64,000 nucleotides of DNA. Origin: Maratus speciosus. Its lineage: Eukaryota; Arthropoda; Arachnida; Araneae; Salticidae. How positions within the stretch are numbered: the stretch's first letter is position 1; each line of letters starts with the position of its first letter. The position numbers and the translations under genes are program-made. Below the pieces are notes generated by a model, which was not told the origin of the DNA, searched no databases, and was given only the letters and a program-made list of their open reading frames with translations. Location: NCBI GenBank assembly GCA_963932465.1, contig CAWVRF010001058.1, forward strand, positions 930,001-994,000. Reading direction: 5' to 3'. Positions 10,650-23,900 of this stretch are shown here, one piece after another.

Positions 10650-13600
10650 ATTGTTAGAAAATTCATCAGAAAGAGTTACCGCATATAAAACACGCAATAT
10701 TTATGAATTGAATTCCGGTGCAGGGCTGAAAATTAATTTTTTAATAAATAATAAAGCGAAACCGAATATATTGTTTCAACAATGAAAGCATTGTTAGAAA
10801 ATTCATCAGAAAGAGTTACCGCATATAAAACACGCAATATTTATGAACTGAATTCCGGTGCAGGGCTCAAAATTAATTTATTAATAAATAATAAAGCGAA
10901 ACCGAATATATTGTTTCAACAATCAAAGCATTGTTAGAAAATTCAACAGAAAGAGTTACCGCATATAAAACACGCAATATTTATGAATTGAATTCCGGTG
11001 CAGGGCTGAAAATTAATTTCTTAATAAATAATAAAGCGAAACCGAATATATTGTTTCAACAATCAAAGCAATGTTAGAAAATTCATCAGAAAGAGTTACC
11101 ACATATAAAACACGCAATATTTATGAATTGAATTCCGGTGCAGGGCTGAAAATTAATTTCTTAATAAATAATAAAGCGTAACCGAATATATTGTTTCAAC
11201 AATCAAAGCATTGTTAGAAAATTCATCAGAAAGCGTTACCGCATATAAAACACGCAATATTTATGAATTGAATTCCGGTGCAGGGCTGAAAATTAATTTC
11301 TTAATAAATAATAAAGCGAAACCGAATATATTGTTTCAACAATCAAAGCATTGTTAGAAAATTCATCAGAAAGAGTTACCGCATATAAAACACGCAATAT
11401 TTATGAATTGAATTCCGGTGCAGGGCTGAAAATTAATTTCTTAATAAATAATAAAGCGAAACCGAATATATTGTTTCAACAATCAAAGCATTGTTAGAAA
11501 ATTCATCAGAAAGAGTTACCGCATATAAAACACGCAATATTTATGAATTGAATCCCGGTGCAGGGCTCAAAATTAATTTCTTAGTAAATAATAAAGCGAA
11601 ACCGAATATATTGTTTAAACAATCAAAGCATTGTTAGAAAATTCATCAGAAAGTGTTACCGCATATAAAACACGCAATATTTATGAATTGAATTCCGGTG
11701 CAGGGCTGAAAATTAATTTTTTAATAAATAATAAAGCGAAACCGAATATATTGTTTCAACAATGAAAGCATTGTTAGAAAATTCATCAGAAAGAGTTACC
11801 GCATATAAAACACGCAATATTTATGAATTGAATTCCGGTGCAGGGCTGAAAATTAATTTCTTAATAAATAATAAAGCGAAACCGAATATATTGGTTCAAC
11901 AATCAAAGCATTGTTAGAAAATTCATCAGAAAGAGTTACCGCATATAAAACACGCAATATTTATGAATTGATTTCCGGTGCAGGGCTGAAAATTAATTTC
12001 TTAATAAATAATAAAGCGAAACCGGATATATTGTTTCAACAATCAAAGCATTGTTAGAAAATTCATCAGAAAGAGTTACCGCATATAAAACACGCAATAT
12101 TTATGAATTGAATCCCGGTGCAGGGCTCAAAATTAATTTATTAATAAATAATAAAGCGAAACCGAATATATTGTTTCAACAATCAAAGCATTGTTAGAAA
12201 ATTCATCAGAAAGAGTTACCGCATATAAAACACGCAATATTTATGAATTGAATCCCGGTGCAGGGCTCAAAATTAATTTCTTAATAAATAATAAAGCGAA
12301 ACCGAATATATTGTTTAAACAATCAAAGCATTGTTAGAAAATTCATCAGAAAGAAATACCGCATATAAAACACGCAATATTTATGAATTAAATTCCGGTG
12401 CAGGGCTGAAAATTAATTTTTTAATAAATAATAAAGCGAAACCGAATATATTGTTTCAACAATCAAAGCATTGTTAGAAAATTCATCAGAAAGAGTTACC
12501 GCATATAAAACACGCAATATTTATGAATTGAATCCCGGTGCAGGGCTCAAAATTAATTTCTTAGTAAATAATAAAGCGAAACCGGATATATTGTTTCAAC
12601 AATCAAAGCATTGTTAGAAAATTCATCAGAAAGAGTTACCGCATATAAAACACGCAATATTTATGAATTGAATCCCGGTGCAGGGCTCAAAATTAATTTA
12701 TTAATAAATAATAAAGCGAAACCGAATATATTGTTTCAACAATCAAAGCATTGTTAGAAAATTCATCAGAAAGAGTTACCGCATATAAAACACGCAATAT
12801 TTATGAATTGAATCCCGGTGCAGGGCTCAAAATTAATTTCTTAATAAATAATAAAGCGAAACCGAATATATTGTTTAAACAATCAAAGCATTGTTAGAAA
12901 ATTCATCAGAAAGAAATACCGCATATAAAACACGCAATATTTATGAATTAAATTCCGGTGCAGGGCTGAAAATTAATTTTTTAATAAATAATAAAGCGAA
13001 ACCGAATATATTGTTTCAACAATCAAAGCACTGTTAGAAAATTCATCAGAAAGAGTTACCGCAAATAAAACACGCATTTGAATTCCGCTGTAGGTCTCAA
13101 AATTAATTTATTAATAAATAATAAAGCGAAACCGAATATATTGTTTCAACAATCAAAGCATTGTTAGAAAATTCATCAGAAAGAGTTACCGCATATAAAA
13201 CACGCAATATTTATGAATTGAATCCCGGTGCAGGGCTCAAAATTAATTTATTAATAAATAATAAAGCGAAACCGAATATATTGTTTCAACAATCAAAGCA
13301 TTGTTAGAAAATTCATCAGAAAGAGTTACCGCATATAAAACACGCAATATTTATGAATTGAATCCCGGTGCAGGGCTCAAAATTAATTTCTTAATAAATA
13401 ATAAAGCGAAACCGAATATATTGTTTAAACAATCAAAGCATTGTTAGAAAATTCATCAGAAAGAAATACCGCATATAAAACACGCAATATTTATGAATTA
13501 AATTCCGGTGCAGGGCTGAAAATTAATTTTTTAATAAATAATAAAGCGAAACCGAATATATTGTTTCAACAATCAAAGCACTGTTAGAAAATTCATCAGA

Positions 13601-14269
13601 AAGAGTTACCGCAAATAAAACACGCATTTGAATTCCGCTGTAGGTCTCAAAATTAATTTATTAATAAATAATAAAGCGAAACCGAATATATTGTTTCAAC
13701 AATCAAAGCATTGTTAGAAAATTCATCAGAAAGAGTTACCGCATATAAAACACGCAATATTTATGAATTGAATCCCGGTGCAGGGCTCAAAATTAATTTC
13801 TTAGTAAATAATAAAGCGAAACCGAATATATTGTTTAAACAATCAAAGCATTGTTAGAAAATTCATCAGAAAGAGTTACCGCATATAAAACACGCAATAT
13901 TCATGAATTGAATTGCGGTGCAGGGCTGAAAATTAATTTTTTAATAAATAATAAAGCGAAACCGAATATATTGTTTCAACAATGAAAGCATTGTTAGAAA
14001 ATTCATCAGAAAGAGTTACCGCATATAAAACACGCAATATTTATGAATTGAATTCCGGTGCAGGGCTGAAAATTAATTTCTTAATAAATAATGAAGCGAA
14101 ACCGAATATATTGTTTCAACAATCAAAGCATTGTTAGAAAATTCATCAGGAAGAGTTACCGCCTATAAAACACGCAATATTTATGAATTGAATTCCGGTG
14201 CAGTGCTGAAAATTAATTTCTTAATAAATAATAAAGCGTAACCGAATATATTGTTTCAACAATCAAAGC
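10650..14269. repeat. Extended B-derived block with internal N11-N13 amplification
   Basis: M1-M10 of B type (ccacat in M4 near 11,100) run from 10,650 to 12,049. N11-N14 follow (12050, 12190, 12330, 12470), then N11-N13 again (12610, 12750, 12890), a 130-bp monomer (13030), N11-N13 a third time (13160, 13300, 13440), another 130-bp monomer (13580) and M12-M15 (13710-14269). The N13 marker aagaaatac therefore recurs at steps of 560 and 550 bp. M15 at 14130 has a private gcagtgctg. Confidence 0.88.
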
Positions 14270-17200
14270 ATTGTTAGAAAATTCATCAGAAAGCGTTACC
14301 GCATATAAAACACGCAATATTTATGAATTGAATTCCGGTGCAGGGCTGAAAATTAATTTCTTAATAAATAATAAAGCGAAACCGAATATATTGTTTCAAC
14401 AATCAAAGCATTGTTAGAAAATTCATCAGAAAGAGTTACCGCATATAAAACACGCAATATTTATGAATTGAATTCCGGTGCAGGGCTGAAAATTAATTTC
14501 TTAATAAATAATAAAGCGAAACCGAATATATTGTTTCAACAATCAAAGCATTGTTAGAAAATTCATCAGAAAGAGTTACCGCATATAAAACACGCAATAT
14601 TTATGAATTGAATCCCGGTGCAGGGCTCAAAATTAATTTCTTAGTAAATAATAAAGCGAAACCGAATATATTGTTTAAACAATCAAAGCATTGTTAGAAA
14701 ATTCATCAGAAAGTGTTACCGCATATAAAACACGCAATATTTATGAATTGAATTCCGGTGCAGGGCTGAAAATTAATTTTTTAATAAATAATAAAGCGAA
14801 ACCGAATATATTGTTTCAACAATGAAAGCATTGTTAGAAAATTCATCAGAAAGAGTTACCGCATATAAAACACGCAATATTTATGAATTGAATTCCGGTG
14901 CAGGGCTGAAAATTAATTTCTTAATAAATAATAAAGCGAAACCGAATATATTGGTTCAACAATCAAAGCATTGTTAGAAAATTCATCAGAAAGAGTTACC
15001 GCATATAAAACACGCAATATTTATGAATTGATTTCCGGTGCAGGGCTGAAAATTAATTTCTTAATAAATAATAAAGCGAAACCGGATATATTGTTTCAAC
15101 AATCAAAGCATTGTTAGAAAATTCATCAGAAAGAGTTACCGCATATAAAACACGCAATATTTATGAATTGAATCCCGGTGCAGGGCTCAAAATTAATTTA
15201 TTAATAAATAATAAAGCGAAACCGAATATATTGTTTCAACAATCAATACCATTGTTAGAAAATTCATCAGAAAGAGTTACCGCATATAAAACACGCAATA
15301 TTTATGAATTGAATCCCGGTGCAGGGCTCAAAATTAATTTCTTAATAAATAATAAAGCGAAACCGAATATATTGTTTAAACAATCAAAGCATTGTTAGAA
15401 AATTCATCAGAAAGAAATACCGCATATAAAACACGCAATATTTATGAATTAAATTCCGGTGCAGGGCTGAAAATTAATTTTTTAATAAATAATAAAGCGA
15501 AACCGAATATATTGTTTCAACAATCAAAGCATTGTTAGAAAATTCATCAGAAAGAGTTACCGCATATAAAACACGCAATATTTATGAATTGAATCCCGGT
15601 GCAGGGCTCAAAATTAATTTCTTAGTAAATAATAAAGCGAAACCGGATATATTGTTTCAACAATCAAAGCATTGTTAGAAAATTCATCAGAAAGAGTTAC
15701 CGCATATAAAACACGCAATATTTATGAATTGAATCCCGGTGCAGGGCTCAAAATTAATTTATTAATAAATAATAAAGCGAAACCGAATATATTGTTTCAA
15801 CAATCAAAGCATTGTTAGAAAATTCATCAGAAAGAGTTACCGCATATAAAACACGCAATATTTATGAATTGAATCCCGGTGCAGGGCTCAAAATTAATTT
15901 CTTAATAAATAATAAAGCGAAACCGAATATATTGTTTAAACAATCAAAGCATTGTTAGAAAATTCATCAGAAAGAAATACCGCATATAAAACACGCAATA
16001 TTTATGAATTAAATTCCGGTGCAGGGCTGAAAATTAATTTTTTAATAAATAATAAAGCGAAACCGAATATATTGTTTCAACAATCAAAGCACTGTTAGAA
16101 AATTCATCAGAAAGAGTTACCGCAAATAAAACACGCATTTGAATTCCGCTGTAGGTCTCAAAATTAATTTATTAATAAATAATAAAGCGAAACCGAATAT
16201 ATTGTTTCAACAATCAAAGCATTGTTAGAAAATTCATCAGAAAGAGTTACCGCATATAAAACACGCAATATTTATGAATTGAATCCCGGTGCAGGGCTCA
16301 AAATTAATTTATTAATAAATAATAAAGCGAAACCGAATATATTGTTTCAACAATCAAAGCATTGTTAGAAAATTCATCAGAAAGAGTTACCGCATATAAA
16401 ACACGCAATATTTATGAATTGAATCCCGGTGCAGGGCTCAAAATTAATTTCTTAATAAATAATAAAGCGAAACCGAATATATTGTTTAAACAATCAAAGC
16501 ATTGTTAGAAAATTCATCAGAAAGAAATACCGCATATAAAACACGCAATATTTATGAATTAAATTCCGGTGCAGGGCTGAAAATTAATTTTTTAATAAAT
16601 AATAAAGCGAAACCGAATATATTGTTTCAACAATCAAAGCACTGTTAGAAAATTCATCAGAAAGAGTTACCGCAAATAAAACACGCATTTGAATTCCGCT
16701 GTAGGTCTCAAAATTAATTTATTAATAAATAATAAAGCGAAACCGAATATATTGTTTCAACAATCAAAGCATTGTTAGAAAATTCATCAGAAAGAGTTAC
16801 CGCATATAAAACACGCAATATTTATGAATTGAATCCCGGTGCAGGGCTCAAAATTAATTTCTTAGTAAATAATAAAGCGAAACCGAATATATTGTTTAAA
16901 CAATCAAAGCATTGTTAGAAAATTCATCAGAAAGAGTTACCGCATATAAAACACGCAATATTCATGAATTGAATTGCGGTGCAGGGCTGAAAATTAATTT
17001 TTTAATAAATAATAAAGCGAAACCGAATATATTGTTTCAACAATGAAAGCATTGTTAGAAAATTCATCAGAAAGAGTTACCGCATATAAAACACGCAATA
17101 TTTATGAATTGAATTCCGGTGCAGGGCTGAAAATTAATTTCTTAATAAATAATGAAGCGAAACCGAATATATTGTTTCAACAATCAAAGCATTGTTAGAA

Positions 17201-17330
17201 AATTCATCAGGAAGAGTTACCGCCTATAAAACACGCAATATTTATGAATTGAATTCCGGTGCAGTGCTGAAAATTAATTTCTTAATAAATAATAAAGCGT
17301 AACCGAATATATTGTTTCAACAATCAAAGC
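14270..17330. repeat. Tandem copy of 11,210-14,269 (3,060-bp duplication)
   Basis: Starting with M5 (agcgttac), the order M5-M10, N11-N14, N11-N13, short, N11-N13, short, M12-M15 is repeated at a displacement of 3,060 bp. The displacement becomes 3,061 after a 1-base insertion near 15,250. The private gcagtgctg of M15 occurs in both copies (near 14,203 and 17,264). After 17,330 the sequence passes to M16. Confidence 0.9.
15110..15250. repeat. 141-bp monomer (1-base insertion)
   Basis: This N11-type monomer ends aatcaatacc instead of aatcaaagc, giving 141 bp. As 141 is divisible by three, one reading frame continues across the monomer boundary here, which it does not do at a 140-bp junction. 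Confidence 0.9.
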
Positions 17331-17750
17331 ATTGTTAGAAAATTCATCAGAAAGAGTTACCTCATATAAAACACGCAATATTTATGAATTGAATTCCGGT
17401 GCAGGGCTGAAAATTAATTTCTTAATAAATAATAAAGCGAAACCGAATATATTGTTTCAACAATCAAAGCATTGTTAGAAAATTCATCAGAAAGAGTTAC
17501 CGCATATAAAACACGCAATATTTATGAATTGAATTCCGGTGCAGGTCTGAAAATTAATTTCTTAATAAATAATAAAGCGAAACCGAATATATTGTTTCAA
17601 CAATCAAAGCATTGTTAGAAAATTCATCAGAAAGAGTTACCGCATATAAAACACGCAATATTTATGAATTGAATCCCGGTGCAGGGCTCAAAATTAATTT
17701 CATATTAAATAATAAAGCGAAACCGAATATATTGTTTAAACAATCAAAGC
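17331..17750. repeat. M16-M18 linker monomers
   Basis: Three monomers start at 17331 (M16, ctcatat), 17471 (M17, gcaggtctg) and 17611 (M18, gaatccc, catattaaat, tttaaac). The last has tttatg, as in B-type M18. They restore the normal entry into M1 at 17,751. Confidence 0.88.
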
Positions 17751-20260
17751 ATTGTTAGAAAATTCATCAGAAAGAGTTACCGCATATAAAACACGCAATA
17801 TTTATGAATTGAATTCCGGTGCAGGGCTGAAAATTAATTTTTTAATAAATAATAAAGCGAAACCGAATATATTGTTTCAACAATGAAAGCATTGTTAGAA
17901 AATTCATCAGAAAGAGTTACCGCATATAAAACACGCAATATTTATGAACTGAATTCCGGTGCAGAGCTCAAAATTAATTTATTAATAAATAATAAAGCGA
18001 AACCGAATATATTGTTTCAACAATCAAAGCATTGTTAGAAAATTCAACAGAAAGAGTTACCGCATATAAAACACGCAATATTTATGAATTGAATTCCGGT
18101 GCAGGGCTGAAAATTAATTTCTTAATAAATAATAAAGCGAAACCGAATATATTGTTTCAACAATCAAAGCAATGTTAGAAAATTCATCAGAAAGAGTTAC
18201 CGCATATAAAACACGCAATATTTATGAATTGAATTCCGGTGCAGGGCTGAAAATTAATTTCTTAATAAATAATAAAGCGTAACCGAATATATTGTTTCAA
18301 CAATCAAAGCATTGTTAGAAAATTCATCAGAAAGCGTTACCGCATATAAAACACGCAATATTTATGAATTGAATTCCGGTGCAGGGCTGAAAATTAATTT
18401 CTTAATAAATAATAAAGCGAAACCGAATATATTGTTTCAACAATCAAAGCATTGTTAGAAAATTCATCAGAAAGAGTTACCGCATATAAAACACGCAATA
18501 TTTATGAATTGAATACCGGTGCAGGGCTGAAAATTAATTTCTTAATAAATAATAAAGCGAAACCGAATATATTGTTTCAACAATCAAAGCATTGTTAGAA
18601 AATTCATCAGAAAGAGTTACCGCATATAAAACACGCAATATTTATGAATTGAATCCCGGTGCAGGGCTCAAAATTAATTTCTTAGTAAATAATAAAGCGA
18701 AACCGAATATATTGTTTAAACAATCAAAGCATTGTTAGAAAATTCATCAGAAAGTGTTACCGCATATAAAACACGCAATATTTATGAATTGAATTCCGGT
18801 GCAGGGCTGAAAATTAATTTTTTAATAAATAATAAAGCGAAACCGAATATATTGTTTCAACAATGAAAGCATTGTTAGAAAATTCATCAGAAAGAGTTAC
18901 CGCATATAAAACACGCAATATTTATGAATTGAATTCCGGTGCAGGGCTGAAAATTAATTTCTTAATAAATAATAAAGCGAAACCGAATATATTGGTTCAA
19001 CAATCAAAGCATTGTTAGAAAATTCATCAGAAAGAGTTATTGCATATAAAACACGCAATATTTATGAATTGATTTCCGGTGCAGGGCTGAAAATTAATTT
19101 CTTAATAAATAATAAAGCGAAACAGGATATATTGTTTCAACAATCAAAGCACTGTTAGAAAATTCATCAGAAAGAGTTACCGCAAATAAAACACGCATTT
19201 GAATTCCGCTGTAGGTCTCAAAATTAATTTATTAATAAATAATAAAGCGAAACCGAATATATTGTTTCAACAATCAAAGCATTGTTAGAAAATTCATCAG
19301 AAAGAGTTACCGCATATAAAACACGCAATATTTATGAATTGAATCCCGGTGCAGGGCTCAAAATTAATTTCTTAGTAAATAATAAAGCGAAACCGAATAT
19401 ATTGTTTAAACAATCAAAGCATTGTTAGAAAATTCATCAGAAAGAGTTACCGCATATAAAACACGCAATATTCATGAATTGAATTGCGGTGCAGGGCTGA
19501 AAATTAATTTTTTAATAAATAATAAAGCGAAACCGAATATATTGTTTCAACAATGAAAGCATTGTTAGAAAATTCATCAGAAAGAGTTACCGCATATAAA
19601 ACACGCAATATTTATGAATTGAATTCCGGTGCAGGGCTGAAAATTAATTTCTTAATAAATAATGAAGCGAAACCGAATATATTGTTTCAACAATCAAAGC
19701 ATTGTTAGAAAATTCATCAGGAAGAGTTACCGCCTATAAAACACGCAATATTTATGAATTGAATTCCGGTGCAGGGCTGAAAATTAATTTCTTAATAAAT
19801 AATAAAGCGTAACCGAATATATTGTTTCAACAATCAAAGCATTGTTAGAAAATTCATCAGAAAGAGTTACCTCATATAAAACACGCAATATTTAGGAATT
19901 GAATTCCGGTGCAGGGCTGAAAATTAATTTCTTAATAAATAATAAAGCGAAACCGAATATATTGTTTCAACAATCAAAGCATTGTTAGAAAATTCATCAG
20001 AAAGAGTTACCGCATATAAAACACGCAATATTTATGAATTGAATTCCGGTGCAGGTCTGAAAATTAATTTCTTAATAAATAATAAAGCGAAACCGAATAT
20101 ATTGTTTCAACAATCAAAGCATTGTTAGAAAATTCATCAGAAAGAGTTACCGCATATAAAACACGCAATAATTATGAATTGAATCCCGGTGCAGGGCTCA
20201 AAATTAATTTCATATTAAATAATAAAGCGAAACCGAATATATTGTTTAAACAATCAAAGC
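17751..20260. repeat. Higher-order repeat A, copy 4 (2,510 bp)
   Basis: This is a complete M1-M18 unit with the 130-bp M11 at 19151. It differs from copies 1-3 in several private changes: gcagagctc in M2, gaatacc in M6 (near 18,515), tcatcag instead of cataag in M14, and tttagg in M16 (near 19,891). Confidence 0.9.
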
Positions 20261-23200
20261 ATTGTTAGAAAATTCATCAGAAAGAGTTACCGCATATAAA
20301 ACACGCAATATTTATGAATTGAATTCCGGTGCAGGGCTGAAAATTAATTTTTTAATAAATAATAAAGCGAAACCGAATATATTGTTTCAACAATGAAAGC
20401 ATTGTTAGAAAATTCATCAGAAAGAGTTACCGCATATAAAACACGCAATATTTATGAACTGAATTCCGGTGCAGGGCTCAAAATTAATTTATTAATAAAT
20501 AATAAAGCGAAACCGAATATATTGTTTCAACAATCAAAGCATTGTTAGAAAATTCAACAGAAAGAGTTACCGCATATAAAACACGCAATATTTATGAATT
20601 GAATTCCGGTGCAGGGCTGAAAATTAATTTCTTAATAAATAATAAAGCGAAACCGAATATATTGTTTCAACAATCAAAGCAATGTTAGAAAATTCATCAG
20701 AAAGAGTTACCACATATAAAACACGCAATATTTATGAATTGAATTCCGGTGCAGGGCTGAAAATTAATTTCTTAATAAATAATAAAGCGTAACCGAATAT
20801 ATTGTTTCAACAATCAAAGCATTGTTAGAAAATTCATCAGAAAGCGTTACCGCATATAAAACACGCAATATTTATGAATTGAATTCCGGTGCAGGGCTGA
20901 AAATTAATTTCTTAATAAATAATAAAGCGAAACCGAATATATTGTTTCAACAATCAAAGCATTGTTAGAAAATTCATCAGAAAGAGTTACCGCATATAAA
21001 ACACGCAATATTTATGAATTGAATTCCGGTGCAGGGCTGAAAATTAATTTCTTAATAAATAATAAAGCGAAACCGAATATATTGTTTCAACAATCAAAGC
21101 ATTGTTAGAAAATTCATCAGAAAGAGTTACCGCATATAAAACACGCAATATTTATGAATTGAATCCCGGTGCAGGGCTCAAAATTAATTTCTTAGTAAAT
21201 AATAAAGCGAAACCGAATATATTGTTTAAACAATCAAAGCATTGTTAGAAAATTCATCAGAAAGTGTTACCGCATATAAAACACGCAATATTTATGAATT
21301 GAATTCCGGTGCAGGGCTGAAAATTAATTTTTTAATAAATAATAAAGCGAAACCGAATATATTGTTTCAACAATGAAAGCATTGTTAGAAAATTCATCAG
21401 AAAGAGTTACCGCATATAAAACACGCAATATTTATGAATTGAATTCCGGTGCAGGGCTGAAAATTAATTTCTTAATAAATAATAAAGCGAAACCGAATAT
21501 ATTGGTTCAACAATCAAAGCATTGTTAGAAAATTCATCAGAAAGAGTTACCGCATATAAAACACGCAATATTTATGAATTGATTTCCGGTGCAGGGCTGA
21601 AAATTAATTTCTTAATAAATAATAAAGCGAAACCGGATATATTGTTTCAACAATCAAAGCATTGTTAGAAAATTCATCAGAAAGAGTTACCGCATATAAA
21701 ACACGCAATATTTATGAATTGAATCCCGGTGCAGGGCTCAAAATTAATTTATTAATAAATAATAAAGCGAAACCGAATATATTGTTTCAACAATCAAAGC
21801 ATTGTTAGAAAATTCATCAGAAAGAGTTACCGCATATAAAACACGCAATATTTATGAATTGAATCCCGGTGCAGGGCTCAAAATTAATTTCTTAATAAAT
21901 AATAAAGCGAAACCGAATATATTGTTTAAACAATCAAAGCATTGTTAGAAAATTCATCAGAAAGAAATACCGCATATAAAACACGCAATATTTATGAATT
22001 AAATTCCGGTGCAGGGCTGAAAATTAATTTTTTAATAAATAATAAAGCGAAACCGAATATATTGTTTCAACAATGAAAGCATTGTTAGAAAATTCATCAG
22101 AAAGAGTTACCGCATATAAAACACGCAATATTTATGAATTGAATTCCGGTGCAGGGCTCAAAATTAATTTATTAATAAATAATAAAGCGAAACCGAATAT
22201 ATTGTTTCAACAATCAAACAATTGTTAGAAAATTCAACAGAAAGAGTTACCGCATATAAAACAGGCAATATTTATGAATTGAATTCCGGTGCAGGGCTGA
22301 AAATTAATTTCTTAATAAATAATAAAGCAAAACCGAATATATTGTTTCAACAATCAAAGCATTGTTAGAAAATTCATCAGAAAGAGTTACCGCATATAAA
22401 ACACGCAATATTTATGAATTGAATCCCGGTGCTGGGCTCAAAATTAATTTATTAATAAATAATAAAGCGAAACCGAATATATTGTTTCAACAATCAAAGC
22501 ATTGTTAGAAAATTCATCAGAAAGAGTTACCGCATATAAAACACGCAATATTTATGAATTGAATCCCGGTGCAGGGCTCAAAATTAATTTCTTAATAAAT
22601 AATAAAGCGAAACCGAATATATTGTTTAAACAATCAAAGCATTGTTAGAAAATTCATCAGAAAGAAATACCGCATATAAAACACGCAATATTTATGAATT
22701 AAATTCCGGTGCAGGGCTGAAAATTAATTTTTTAATAAATAATAAAGCGAAACCGAATATATTGTTTCAACAATGAAAGCATTGTTAGAAAATTCATCAG
22801 AAAGAGTTACCGCATATAAAACACGCAATATTTATGAATTGAATTCCGGTGCAGGGCTCAAAATTAATTTATTAATAAATAATAAAGCGAAACCGAATAT
22901 ATTGTTTCAACAATCAAACAATTGTTAGAAAATTCAACAGAAAGAGTTACCGCATATAAAACACGCAGTATTTATGAATTGAATTCCGGTGCACCGCTGA
23001 AAATTAATTTCTTAATAAATAATAAAGCGAAACCGAATATATTGTTTCAGCAATCAAAGCATTGTTAGAAAATTCATCAGAAAGAGTTACCGCATATAAA
23101 ACACGCAATATTTATGAATTGAATTCCGGTGCAGGGCTGAAAATTAATTTCTTAATAAATAATAAAGCGTAACCGAATATATTGTTTCAACAATCAAAGC

Positions 23201-23900
23201 ATTGTTAGAAAATTCATCAGAAAGAGTTACCTCATATAAAACACGCAATATTTATGAATTGAATTCCGGTGCAGGGCTGAAAATTAATTTCTTAATAAAT
23301 AATAAAGCGAAACCGAATATATTGTTTCAACAATCAAAGCATTGTTAGAAAATTCATCAGAAAGAGTTACCGCATATAAAACACGCAATATTTATGAATT
23401 GAATCCCGGTGCAGGGCTCAAAATTAATTTCTTATTAAATAATAAAGCGAAACCGAATATATTGTTTAAACAATCAAAGCATTGTTAGAAAATTCATCAG
23501 AAAGAGTTACCGCATATAAAACACGCAATATTTATGAATTGAATTCCGGTGCAGGGCTGAAAATTAATTTTTTAATAAATAATAAAGCGAAACCGAATAT
23601 ATTGTTTCAACAATGAAAGCATTGTTAGAAAATTCATCAGAAAGAGTTACCGCATATAAAACACGCAATATTTATGAACTGAATTCCGGTGCAGGGCTCA
23701 AAATTAATTTCTTAATAAATAATAAAGCGTAACCGAATATATTGTTTCAACAATCAAAGCATTGTTATAAAATTCATCAGAAAGAGTTACCGCATATAAA
23801 ACACGCAGTATTTATGAATTGAATTCCGGTGCACCGCTGAAAATTAATTTCTTAATAAATAATAAAGCGAAACCGAATATATTGTTTCAGCAATCAAAGC
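20261..23900. repeat. B-derived block with new variants (26 monomers, 3,640 bp)
   Basis: M1-M10 (M4 with ccacat) and N11-N13 are followed at 22081 by M2-like and M3-like monomers with caaacaattg and acaggcaat. N11-N13 then repeat (22361-22780), followed by another M2/M3-like pair. The monomer at 22921 is the first in the window with gcaccgctg (GG to CC at monomer positions 74-75). M16-, M18-, M1- and M2-like monomers follow, then at 23761 a monomer in which ttgttag has become ttgttat. There is no 130-bp monomer. Confidence 0.86.

Noticed and set aside
15111..15398. 95-codon open reading frame, TTG start
   Set aside because: It is two satellite monomers joined in frame by a 1-base insertion (141 bp). 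Its two halves are the same repeat translated twice. There is no independent start context, codon signal or known domain.
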